From positions 5,766,001 through 5,830,000 of the forward strand of contig NZ_CP014546.1 in the NCBI RefSeq assembly GCF_001579805.1: a stretch of 64,000 nt of DNA, in the 5' to 3' direction. The notes under the pieces are model-generated. The model did no database searches. It saw only the letters and a list, made by a program, of their open reading frames with translations, and had not been told where the DNA came from. Position numbers and translations under genes: made by a program. Shown piece by piece: positions 52,954-60,105 of this stretch (within the stretch, counting starts at the first letter, position 1; each line of letters begins with the position of its first letter). Source of the stretch: Pseudomonas azotoformans. Lineage in GTDB: Bacteria; Pseudomonadota; Gammaproteobacteria; Pseudomonadales; Pseudomonadaceae.

Positions 52954-53877
52954 TTACCAGCTGAAGTCCTTGGCCTTGGCCTGGTCGATCAGGGTGATGT
53001 CCACTGGAATAGTGGCCGGCACTTGCGAGCCCCACTTCTTGGCCAGGGCGATGCCCAGGGCCAGGCGGATCTGGTCGCGCGGGTACTGCGCCGAAGTGGC
53101 GATGAATTTGCTGCCGGGTTTCTGGATCGCCTTGATCGCTTCCGGCGCGCCATCGACGCTGACCAGCTTCACGTCCAGGCCACTGGCTTCGATGGCCGAG
53201 AGTGCACCGAGGGAGCCGTTGTCATTCACGCTGAAAATGCCCTTGAGGGTGGGCTGGGCCTGCAACATGTTTTCGGTGACGGTCAGCGCCTGGTCACGTT
53301 CCTGCTTGCCGTTCTGGATGCTGACAATCTTGATGTCCGGGTGCTTGGCCACGGCCTCTTTGCAGCCGCGTACACGCTCCAGGATCGGCACCACGGCGAT
53401 GCCGTCGAGGATCGCGATATTGCCTTTGTCGCCGATGTTCTTGGCCAGGTATTCGCAGGCCTGGAAGCCGGCGTCGAAGTTTTTCGAGCCGACGAAGGAA
53501 TCCAGCGGGCCGTCGGCCTGGGCGTCTACCGCGACGACCACGACACCGGCAGCGTGGGCAGACTTGACCGCCGATTGCACGCCGACCGAGTCCGTGGGGT
53601 TGATCAGCAGGATGTCGATGCCTTTTTGCAGCATGTCTTCGACGTCACTGACCTGCTTGGACACGTCGTGACGGGCGTCGGTGATGATCAGTTTCGCGCC
53701 GATGGACGCCCCGGCTTCTTCGAGGGCGTTTTTCATGGTGACGAAATAGGGGTTGTTGATTTCCTGGAAGGACGCGCCGATGCGGATCGGCTTGGCAGCG
53801 TCGGCAAATGCCGGGGAGACGGTGCCGAGGGTGATGCTTACAGCCAATAAACACAGGGTTTTCGGGAGCATTTTCAT
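52954..53877 (-). CDS. Ribose-type sugar ABC transporter substrate-binding protein
   Basis: A 307-residue periplasmic binding protein starting MKMLPKTLCLLAVSITLGTVSPAFADA at 53877; the long frame upstream of it is non-coding. The mature part begins KPIRIGASFQEINNPYFVTMKNALEEAGASIGAKLIITDARHDVSKQVSDVEDMLQKGIDILLINPTDS, the RbsB/type I fold. It binds the sugar or polyol for the importer and is first in the operon binding protein-ATPase-permease-dehydrogenase-kinase-SDR. A LacI-type palindrome lies 36-55 bp before the start, so it is repressed until inducer is present. Confidence 0.92.
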   Translation of the reverse strand: MKMLPKTLCLLAVSITLGTVSPAFADAAKPIRIGASFQEINNPYFVTMKNALEEAGASIGAKLIITDARHDVSKQVSDVEDMLQKGIDILLINPTDSVGVQSAVKSAHAAGVVVVAVDAQADGPLDSFVGSKNFDAGFQACEYLAKNIGDKGNIAILDGIAVVPILERVRGCKEAVAKHPDIKIVSIQNGKQERDQALTVTENMLQAQPTLKGIFSVNDNGSLGALSAIEASGLDVKLVSVDGAPEAIKAIQKPGSKFIATSAQYPRDQIRLALGIALAKKWGSQVPATIPVDITLIDQAKAKDFSW

Positions 53878-53912
53878 GGCATGATTCTCTGTTTTGTTTT
53901 TATTGTTAGAGC

Positions 53913-53932
53913 AAATGTTATCGTTAACATTT
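53913..53932. promoter_or_regulatory. LacI-family operator candidate of the polyol operon
   Basis: AAATGTTATCGTTAACATTT has 8-bp perfect arms (AAATGTTA / TAACATTT) around TCGT, so the dyad is centred on a CG-containing core as in LacI/GalR operators. It lies 36 bp before the binding-protein start, where the promoter must be. The LacI gene at 46054 is the only such regulator in the window. Confidence 0.75.
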
Positions 53933-54070
53933 TGCGAGAAGCTAACAAGGAAATGGGGGGTGTGCAAGCCCCCATTGGTCGCTTCGGGTAAGCCGGTCAC
54001 TGCAAAACTCGCACATTCCCTGGCGCCAACTAAGCTCACTTTCCAACAAAAAAACACCGAGCAAGCCGCA

Positions 54071-54748
54071 ATGGACCACACTACCGAGACCTTTCGCGCC
54101 CGTTACCGCGCCTCTGTCGCGCCCCATTACAACCCTTGGCTGCACGCCGGTTTCGTGTTCGGCTACGGCCTTGTGTGCATCGCCCTGGCCTGGTCTTCCA
54201 CGCATCAGATCAGCGCTGTGCAATGGCTGACCGTGCCGCTGACCCTTGTGTTCTTCAACCTCTGCATCTACCTCGTGCACCGTCACCTCGGCCACCACAA
54301 GCACGCCTTGGCCCGGCTGTTCTACGCACGCCACACCGGCGATCATCACAGTTTCTTCACCCCCGGCCACATGACCTACGACAGCCCCCGCGACTGGCGC
54401 GTCATCCTGTTCCCGGCTTGGCTGATCGTGCTGCACAGCCTGGCAATCACCCTGCCCGCCTGGTGGTTGCTCAAGCAAGTGAGCCCTAATGTCGCCGGGC
54501 TGTTCGCCGGGTGCATGATCCTCGGGTATTTACTTTACGAAGTGTTTCACGCCTGCGAGCACCTGCCCGCCAGCCACCCGGTGGCGCGGCTGCCGTGGAT
54601 CCGCCAGATGCATCAACTGCACGCCCTGCATCACCGCCGGGAACTGATGCAGGGACGCAACTTCAACATCGTCCTTCCCCTGATGGATTACCTGTTCGGC
54701 ACCCTGCACTGGGAACCGAGCCCCCACGACAACCAGGAATCGTCATGA
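54071..54748 (+). CDS. Fatty acid hydroxylase / sterol desaturase superfamily membrane protein
   Basis: A 225-residue membrane protein starting MDHTTETFRARYRASVAPHYNPWLHAGFVFGYG; the frame upstream of ATG 54071 has no family sequence. Four hydrophobic segments carry the di-iron His boxes HRHLGHH, HTGDHH and HLHALHHRR in order, as in fatty acid hydroxylases and C-5 sterol desaturases. It probably oxidises a lipid in the inner membrane. Its stop overlaps the start of the beta-propeller gene (ATGA), so the two are co-translated and may share a pathway. Substrate unknown. Confidence 0.85.
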   Translation: MDHTTETFRARYRASVAPHYNPWLHAGFVFGYGLVCIALAWSSTHQISAVQWLTVPLTLVFFNLCIYLVHRHLGHHKHALARLFYARHTGDHHSFFTPGHMTYDSPRDWRVILFPAWLIVLHSLAITLPAWWLLKQVSPNVAGLFAGCMILGYLLYEVFHACEHLPASHPVARLPWIRQMHQLHALHHRRELMQGRNFNIVLPLMDYLFGTLHWEPSPHDNQESS

Positions 54749-55842
54749 GTACCCGTCCCAAAAAACTGCGTCATCTGTTGTTTGTCCTGTTGCTGGCGGT
54801 AGTCGCCTTTCTGCTGTTGATGCCCACAAAGGTGCAACCCGTGAATTGGACGCCACCCAAGGCGCCGTCGATGAAGAGCGGCCCTTACGCCGAGAATCAG
54901 CGCCTCAAGGGCGTGCAGAAAATCGGCGCCCAGGACATCGCCGGGCCCGAAGCCTTGCTGCTGGATGCCCAGGGTTTTTTGATCAGTGGTTTGCATGACG
55001 GACGCATCATCCGCACCTCGCCCGACAGCCGCAACCTGGAAGTATTGGCCAATACCGGGGGGCGGCCCCTGGGCCTGGCGTTGCACCCGGATGGGCGCTT
55101 GATCATTGCCGACGGGATCAAGGGCTTGCTCGCCCTCGATGCAAAACATCAACTCACGACGTTGAGCACCAGCGCCAACGGCGTGCCCTTTGGCTTTACC
55201 GATGACGTCACCGTAGACGCCAGCGGGCGTTATGCCTATTTCAGCGATGCGTCGAGCCGCTGGGGCTATGGGCAGGATGGCGAAGCGGTGATCGAGCATG
55301 GCGGCGACGGTCGGCTGTTGCGTTATGACTTCAGCAACGGCAGCACCGATGTGCTGCTCGACCAACTGCAATTCGCCAACGGCGTTGCATTAGGACCGGA
55401 CGAAACCTTCGTGCTGGTGAATGAAACCGGCGCGTACCGCATCAGCCGTTACTGGCTCAAGGGCGAGCGCGCCGGCACCCATGACCTGTTTATCGACAAC
55501 CTGCCCGGCCTGCCGGACAACCTCAGTTTCAACGGCCAGGACCGTTTCTGGGTGGCGCTGTATTCACCACGCAATCCCTTGCTGGACAGCTTTGCCGGCT
55601 ACCCGATGTTGCGCAAGGTGATGGTGCGGGCGCTGATGGTGGTGCCCAAGCCTATCGAACGCAAAGCCTTCGTGCTGGGGCTGGATACCGAGGGCAAGGT
55701 CATCGCCAACCTGCAGGATGGCAGCCCGGGGAATTATTCGCCGATCACCACCGCGCGGGAATATGGAAACTGGTTGTACCTGGGCTCATTGAAGGGCACG
55801 AGCATGGCGCGCTTGCCGTTGGACCTGGCATTGGCGCCCTGA
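54745..55842 (+). CDS. SMP-30/strictosidine-synthase-like beta-propeller protein, membrane-anchored
   Basis: A 365-residue protein starting MSTRPKKLRHLLFVLLLAVVAFLLLMP, an N-terminal anchor, with the rest periplasmic. The six-bladed propeller shows GPEALLLDAQGFLISGLHDGRIIR, RPLGLALHPDGRLIIADGIKGLLAL, TDDVTVDASGRYAYFSDASSRW and the strictosidine-synthase-type LPGLPDNLSFNGQDRFWVAL. Relatives are lactonases or esterases, and some lack activity. It is translationally coupled to the hydroxylase gene, so it may hydrolyse a lactone or ester derived from that product. This link is inference. Confidence 0.85.
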   Translation: MSTRPKKLRHLLFVLLLAVVAFLLLMPTKVQPVNWTPPKAPSMKSGPYAENQRLKGVQKIGAQDIAGPEALLLDAQGFLISGLHDGRIIRTSPDSRNLEVLANTGGRPLGLALHPDGRLIIADGIKGLLALDAKHQLTTLSTSANGVPFGFTDDVTVDASGRYAYFSDASSRWGYGQDGEAVIEHGGDGRLLRYDFSNGSTDVLLDQLQFANGVALGPDETFVLVNETGAYRISRYWLKGERAGTHDLFIDNLPGLPDNLSFNGQDRFWVALYSPRNPLLDSFAGYPMLRKVMVRALMVVPKPIERKAFVLGLDTEGKVIANLQDGSPGNYSPITTAREYGNWLYLGSLKGTSMARLPLDLALAP

Positions 55843-55850
55843 CGCAAAAA

Positions 55851-55879
55851 GGGCATACAGGCGCGCAGCCTGTATGCCC
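55851..55879 (-). terminator. Terminator of the PPC-domain gene
   Basis: A 12-bp stem GGGCATACAGGC / GCCTGTATGCCC with a 5-nt loop, followed in the minus sense by TTTTTGC. It ends transcription of the gene at 55903-57414 and faces the convergent propeller gene. Confidence 0.9.
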
Positions 55880-55902
55880 TGGGTACTACGGGTTAAACGT
55901 GT

Positions 55903-57414
55903 TTAGCTCTTGGTGCTGCTCAGCAAGGTCTGTTTGCACAGGTGGCCAAAGCTGACGAACTCCGTGTTATCACCACCGACGCCGATACCTGGGTATTCCA
56001 GCACTTCCATGCGCCACACGCCGTAGTTGAAGTCGGTACGCCAGGTGTTCTTATAGCCCTGGGCGTAATCGACGAACGTGGTCTGGAAGTCACCGAAGCA
56101 GGTGCCCACATTGATCGTGCCCCCGGCCAGGCCAGCACTGTTGGTGGCCGCCGAATACCCTTTGTAGACGATACTGCCGGTGTTCGGATCGATGTGCTGG
56201 TCCAGGTAGACAATCGGGTGCAGCCCCACCAACGGTGCGCCAGTGCTGTCCGAAAGGCCCATGGTCCAGGTCAGGTCGCGGTAGGCCTGGGTGGTCATGT
56301 AGCCATAACCCACGTTGGAAGCGGAGTAAGGGATACGCAACACATTGCTTTCGCCCTTCACGTCAGGGTCGTTCACCCGCGGGTTGGAACCAAACGACAG
56401 GTTGTATTTGCCCGTTGCGCTCCACGGCTCGTTCGGGTGTTGATTCGGGCGAACGCGCACCTTGACCACACCGCCCACACCGGGGCTTGGGATCGACGTC
56501 GACACCACGTTGGCCCCTACGGTGACCCACTGGTTACCATCGAAACGCTCAAGGATCCACTTGTTGCGGGTACTGCCACTGGCAGTATCGGCCGTGAGTG
56601 CGATACCGACGCTCTGGCCGCGTACGGCTTTGAAGTCAAAGTAATCGACGTCATTGAGGCTGTCGGCATTGCCCTTGATGTAGTTCAGGGTGTCCGGCAG
56701 CTGGAACGCGGTATCCGGCGTGTCGTTGGGTTCGTAGGCGTCAATATTGTCGTCCACCGCTACACCGAACTGGAAGCTCGAACCCTGCACGGCCGCATTG
56801 GCTTCCATGAACCAGTAGTAGTCACCGGCTGGCACAACGCCGCTGAGGCTTTCGTCCGCGGTGCCCGGATTGTTGGACGTGCCCAGGGGGAGCGGGTTGC
56901 CTTGACCATCGTCCTGGAACAGGCTCAACGACATGTCGGTGCCTGCTGTCTGGCCTACCAACAGTGCGTTGATGCGTGCCTTCTTCGGCAGGTTGAAGTG
57001 GTAGCACAGCAGGTCGCCGGTTTGTACGCCATTGATCGTGTAGAGCAGGTTCACATCCAGCGTGGTCTCACAGCCCTGCACCAGTGCAGCCTGTACGGCG
57101 GCGCGTTGCTGAGCGTCCGCTTTCTTGACCTGGGTTACTGGCGCAGGCGCGGCGTGGTCTTCCACCACGGAGTCGGCCTGGGCCTTCGCGGCAAATGCCG
57201 GCTTTTTCTGCTGAGCGCCTGCTTGAAGCTGCTGCTTCAGTGCTGCGGACGCCTGGGTGGCCGGGATTTTTCCGCCGGCTTTCAAGGACTGCTTGATCGT
57301 CGGTTGCGGCGCTTGCGCAGCCAGGTGAGGGTATTGCTCGGCCAGGGCAAAGGCCGAGACGAAGCAGGAGGCCGCCATGGCCGCGCCCAGCATAAAGGCT
57401 TTTTTCGATTTCAT
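55903..57414 (-). CDS. Secreted PPC-domain (bacterial pre-peptidase C-terminal) protein without a peptidase domain
   Basis: A 503-residue exported protein. The signal MKSKKAFMLGAAMAASCFVSAFALAEQ is followed by an Ala/Gln/Lys-rich linker (about 30-110). A beta-sandwich of PPC type covers about 115-222 (LCYHFNLPKKARINALLVGQTAGTDMSLSLFQDDGQGNPL ... SGVVPAGDYYWFMEA), and a second starts at DAYEPNDTPDTAFQLPDTLNYIKGNADSLNDVDYFDFKAVRG (226 onward). The last 130 residues are unassigned beta-rich sequence with two Cys. PPC domains normally trail secreted peptidases, but no protease motif is present, so this may be a carrier or adhesin-like protein. A LexA-like box lies 72-91 bp before the start and a hairpin (57447-57467) lies in the leader. 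Confidence 0.75.
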   Translation of the reverse strand: MKSKKAFMLGAAMAASCFVSAFALAEQYPHLAAQAPQPTIKQSLKAGGKIPATQASAALKQQLQAGAQQKKPAFAAKAQADSVVEDHAAPAPVTQVKKADAQQRAAVQAALVQGCETTLDVNLLYTINGVQTGDLLCYHFNLPKKARINALLVGQTAGTDMSLSLFQDDGQGNPLPLGTSNNPGTADESLSGVVPAGDYYWFMEANAAVQGSSFQFGVAVDDNIDAYEPNDTPDTAFQLPDTLNYIKGNADSLNDVDYFDFKAVRGQSVGIALTADTASGSTRNKWILERFDGNQWVTVGANVVSTSIPSPGVGGVVKVRVRPNQHPNEPWSATGKYNLSFGSNPRVNDPDVKGESNVLRIPYSASNVGYGYMTTQAYRDLTWTMGLSDSTGAPLVGLHPIVYLDQHIDPNTGSIVYKGYSAATNSAGLAGGTINVGTCFGDFQTTFVDYAQGYKNTWRTDFNYGVWRMEVLEYPGIGVGGDNTEFVSFGHLCKQTLLSSTKS

Positions 57415-57446
57415 TTTTTATCCATCCATAGTTAAAAACTGAAGGT

Positions 57447-57467
57447 CAGGTGACATCCGGTCACCTG
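57447..57467 (-). promoter_or_regulatory. Inverted repeat in the leader of the PPC-domain gene
   Basis: CAGGTGAC-ATCCG-GTCACCTG, a perfect 8-bp inverted repeat, 33 bp before the PPC-gene ATG. It could be a regulator binding site or an RNA hairpin in the leader. Confidence 0.5.
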
Positions 57468-57485
57468 GGATGGAATGTAGAATAT

Positions 57486-57505
57486 GACTGGATGTATGTA
57501 CAGTA
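57486..57505. promoter_or_regulatory. LexA (SOS) box candidate before the PPC-domain gene
   Basis: The core CTGGATGTATGTACAG (57488-57503) matches 13 of 16 positions of the SOS consensus CTG(TA)5CAG and is followed by TA, completing CAGTA on one side. It lies in the gap between the immunity-like gene and the PPC gene. A TATTCT -10-like hexamer follows on the minus strand, so the box would overlap the -35 region. Confidence 0.6.
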
Positions 57506-57527
57506 TTTTTATTGAAAATAATCATTG

Positions 57528-57908
57528 CTATGGAATAGGGATGTCGCACCACCAGCGCCAGAAGACCCAAACAGCTGTTGCAATCAACCAAATGAACCCA
57601 AGGTAATAGGGCCAAACCACCCAGCGTTTAAGCGATAAAGGAACAGAAGCCAGTTCGGCTTCACTCACCACCCCTGCCCTCAGATGGCGCTTTGAATCTG
57701 AAAGTAACTCAGCAATCAGCATCATGCGATATTGCCTGTCGATCCACCGGTTTCGGCTCCAAAATCGCTTATTGCCGCATACCATTTCGTTTTGGCGGAA
57801 GTAACTCTCCACCTCGTCGAGCTTTGTATATTCGGCAAAAAAACCGATCCCCAAAACGACAAACGCCCCGGCAAAATGCACGATGGTGAAGACAAGAAAA
57901 AACGACAC
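57528..57908 (-). CDS. Small two-helix membrane protein, candidate immunity protein
   Basis: A 126-residue protein with a hydrophobic N-terminal segment (FFLVFTIVHFAGAFVVLGIGFF) and a C-terminal one (VVWPYYLGFIWLIATAVWVFWRWW). The central loop is charged (YTKLDEVESYFRQNEMVCGNKRFWSRNRWIDRQYRMMLIAELLSDSKRHLRAG). I know no family for it. It starts 2 bp after the stop of the glycine-zipper protein gene on the same strand, the spacing and order usual for toxin then immunity gene. A membrane-embedded partner is what pore-forming effectors need. Immunity function is inferred. Confidence 0.6.
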   Translation of the reverse strand: MSFFLVFTIVHFAGAFVVLGIGFFAEYTKLDEVESYFRQNEMVCGNKRFWSRNRWIDRQYRMMLIAELLSDSKRHLRAGVVSEAELASVPLSLKRWVVWPYYLGFIWLIATAVWVFWRWWCDIPIP

Positions 57909-57910
57909 GG

Positions 57911-58915
57911 TTAAGCTCCCTCCGGCACAAAGATCATATCCCCGTTAGCCTCTTGGATCTCTCCACCCAATAAGGCACCTTCATGACCAAGAACATTACC
58001 TACGGTCTGCCCACCCGCAGCGCCGCCAATAATTGCGCACGCAATCTCACCGCGTCCCTTCATCGCAATACCCAAAAACATACGACAGCCTCGGATAGCG
58101 AGTTTGGCACCATACTTTCCCCCCACTGCGGCCCCCGCTACTGACCCCACCAACCTCCCCGTCTCCACATACTTCGCCCGTCTACACTGCGCCTCCCTCC
58201 CCGTCACACACGCCTCCTTGATCTCCAACCCTGCTACCCCCACATCCAACGCCAACCCCATATACGTCCCGTTGCCCAACCACTTCGACATCTGCGCCAT
58301 CTCCCGCATCCGCTGCGCATACCCTGCAATCTCCCCCTTGTGCAAATAGCTCCTCGTCGAAATCCCCAACACCTTCTTCAACGACGCATTACCCTGCAAT
58401 CCCGTCCCCAACCGTGCAGCCCCTTGCAGCTGCACCTCCAAGCGCCGAAACACCGCCTGGCGCTGCTGGATAAACGCCGCCCTGTCCAACCCGCCGTCTT
58501 TCAACCGCTGATGCAGCCGCTCGATTTCCTCCAACGTTTGCGCCACTTCATTCAGGTGCCGTGCCCAGGCCGAGGTCGCACTGCCGACGCCAATAGAGCC
58601 ATTGGTCATGAAACTCTGCAGCAAGTCATAGTTGCCTAGCAGCGCCGTACCCGTCGCCGCATTCAGTGCCAGGTGACGACGGACTTCCTCGGCATGGCGC
58701 ATCAACCACGCTTCCTCGACCGAGCAATTCAGGCTGTGGCTGTCGGGAATAATCACCAGTTGCCCCGGTGCCACCAAGCCGGGCCGCAGGTGCCGATTCA
58801 GCACGTCAAAATGATCGGAACGCGGGCGACTCAGTCCGCCGCCCATCAACCGGGATTTGAGGCTCAGGTAGTCCGTTGCGCGGTCGTTGATAAAGCTCTG
58901 CGCCATGCCCCACAT
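57911..58915 (-). CDS. Candidate pore-forming toxin/effector with LysM-like N-terminus and glycine-zipper C-terminus
   Basis: A 334-residue protein with no signal peptide. Residues 36-58 (FDVLNRHLRPGLVAPGQLVIIPD) resemble a LysM-type segment. About 118-165 is a coiled coil (LNEVAQTLEEIERLHQRLKD). The C-terminal third has amphipathic and hydrophobic stretches rich in small residues: LVGSVAGAAVGGKYGAKLA (255-273) and IIGGAAGGQTVGNVLGHEGALLGG (296-318), i.e. glycine zippers. Such architecture is seen in type VI secretion pore-forming effectors, and the adjacent membrane protein would be its immunity factor. Starts MWGMAQSF (58915) and MAQSF (58906) are both possible. No secretion genes are in the window. 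The function is a hypothesis from domain layout and context. Confidence 0.6.
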   Translation of the reverse strand: MWGMAQSFINDRATDYLSLKSRLMGGGLSRPRSDHFDVLNRHLRPGLVAPGQLVIIPDSHSLNCSVEEAWLMRHAEEVRRHLALNAATGTALLGNYDLLQSFMTNGSIGVGSATSAWARHLNEVAQTLEEIERLHQRLKDGGLDRAAFIQQRQAVFRRLEVQLQGAARLGTGLQGNASLKKVLGISTRSYLHKGEIAGYAQRMREMAQMSKWLGNGTYMGLALDVGVAGLEIKEACVTGREAQCRRAKYVETGRLVGSVAGAAVGGKYGAKLAIRGCRMFLGIAMKGRGEIACAIIGGAAGGQTVGNVLGHEGALLGGEIQEANGDMIFVPEGA

Positions 58916-59043
58916 CCAGGATGCAATTGAGATGGCGTCGGAATATAAGCAAGCGCCTGCGCCCCGGACACAAGTCCAGGGGGGTCGCTTTACATTTGGG
59001 AAGCTGCCTACGCAGCGGTGAAATAGAGCCTACAGAAACCGCC

Positions 59044-60105
59044 CTAATACCCGGTCATTTCCAGGTAACCCACCCCACCGTCAAACCGCACCGGCCCTTC
59101 CCAGTACGGAATACTCAGGTTCATCCAGGCGTTCGGGTTGACGGCCTGCGTGGTGATGTCCAGCTGTTTGCCGGGGATTTTCAGCGACCAGCGCGTGGGA
59201 ATCTTGCGACCGTCAATCGTGGTGGTTTCCAGCGGCACCAGTTGGATATCCGCGTTGTGCAGCGTCTGCGTCTGGCCTTGCGCGTCGATCCAGGTCCCCG
59301 TGAGATAACCCGCGCCGTCGGCTTGCCGCACCCGAAACAGCATCAACTGCTCGCCACGGTCCAGGTGCAGGGAGAACCAGTCCCAGCCGGTCTGGCTGGC
59401 GCTCAGCGGCTGGCTGCTCCACTCGCGGTCGAGCCAGGCCGGGCCGGCGACTTGATAGACCTTGCCCTCGACAGTGACGCTGCCACGGGCACTGAAAAAC
59501 GGCTGGCTGTAGTAGTACGACGCCTGGCCCTGGTCGGACTTGCGGCTGTAGCCCTCGTCACCCTGCAACACCAATGGGCGACTGGAGGTCAGCTGTAGGT
59601 CATAGGCGAATTGCGCACCACTGGCCTTGAGTTGCATGTCGGCCAGGCTGCTTACGGCGCCGGGACGGGTGACGAAATTCCAATCGTCGATCCAGGCATT
59701 GAACGGCTGCGCCTGGGCTCCGGTCTGGCCCACGCCGCCGCGCGCAAAGCGTTCGGCGGCATAGTGGTGAGTGGCGGACGTCACGGCGGCGTGGCCAAGC
59801 CAGATCGTCGAATCGCGCCAGCCCGCCTCGGTCGGCCCGGCCTTGAGCGCATTGCGGAACAAGGTCCACTGCACGCCGAAGACATTGCCCTGCGCGTCCT
59901 TGAGGTTGGCGGTGACGTACCACCACTCGATACGAAAGCCCGGATGGGGGCCATGGTCCTCGGGAAAACTGAACACTTTGCCCGGCACCACTTGGGCAAA
60001 GTCCGCCGCGTCACTGCCCAGGCCGGCGAAGCTTTCCTGCGGCTCAGGGACTTTGTCACAAGCGACCAGTAAGCAGCACATCCACAACAGCCACTTAATC
60101 TTCAT
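59044..60105 (-). CDS. AttH/CrtC-like lipocalin-fold lipoprotein
   Basis: A 353-residue lipoprotein starting MKIKWLLWMCCLLVACDK at ATG 60105, with lipid Cys16 (LVAC). The AttH/CrtC hallmark is intact: FPEDHGPHPGFRIEWWYVTANLKDAQGNVFGVQWTLFRNAL, FNAWIDDWNF, and in the second half AWLDREWSSQPLSASQTGWDWFSLHLDRGEQLMLFRVRQ. Related proteins include carotenoid 1,2-hydratase and AttH of Agrobacterium. Asp next to the Cys suggests inner-membrane retention in the simple +2 rule. The gene overlaps the end of the permease gene by 11 bp, as expected for an attEFGH-type operon. The ligand is probably a lipid or other hydrophobic molecule; unproven. Confidence 0.85.
   Translation of the reverse strand: MKIKWLLWMCCLLVACDKVPEPQESFAGLGSDAADFAQVVPGKVFSFPEDHGPHPGFRIEWWYVTANLKDAQGNVFGVQWTLFRNALKAGPTEAGWRDSTIWLGHAAVTSATHHYAAERFARGGVGQTGAQAQPFNAWIDDWNFVTRPGAVSSLADMQLKASGAQFAYDLQLTSSRPLVLQGDEGYSRKSDQGQASYYYSQPFFSARGSVTVEGKVYQVAGPAWLDREWSSQPLSASQTGWDWFSLHLDRGEQLMLFRVRQADGAGYLTGTWIDAQGQTQTLHNADIQLVPLETTTIDGRKIPTRWSLKIPGKQLDITTQAVNPNAWMNLSIPYWEGPVRFDGGVGYLEMTGY

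Noticed and set aside
57511..57529. Fur-box-like ATAATCATT before the PPC-domain gene
   Set aside because: Only about 11 of 19 positions match the Fur consensus and the dyad is poor; the AT-rich promoter alone could give this.
58921..59598. Divergent gene upstream of the candidate toxin
   Set aside because: The plus-strand frame is antisense to the AttH-like gene and its product has no recognisable features.
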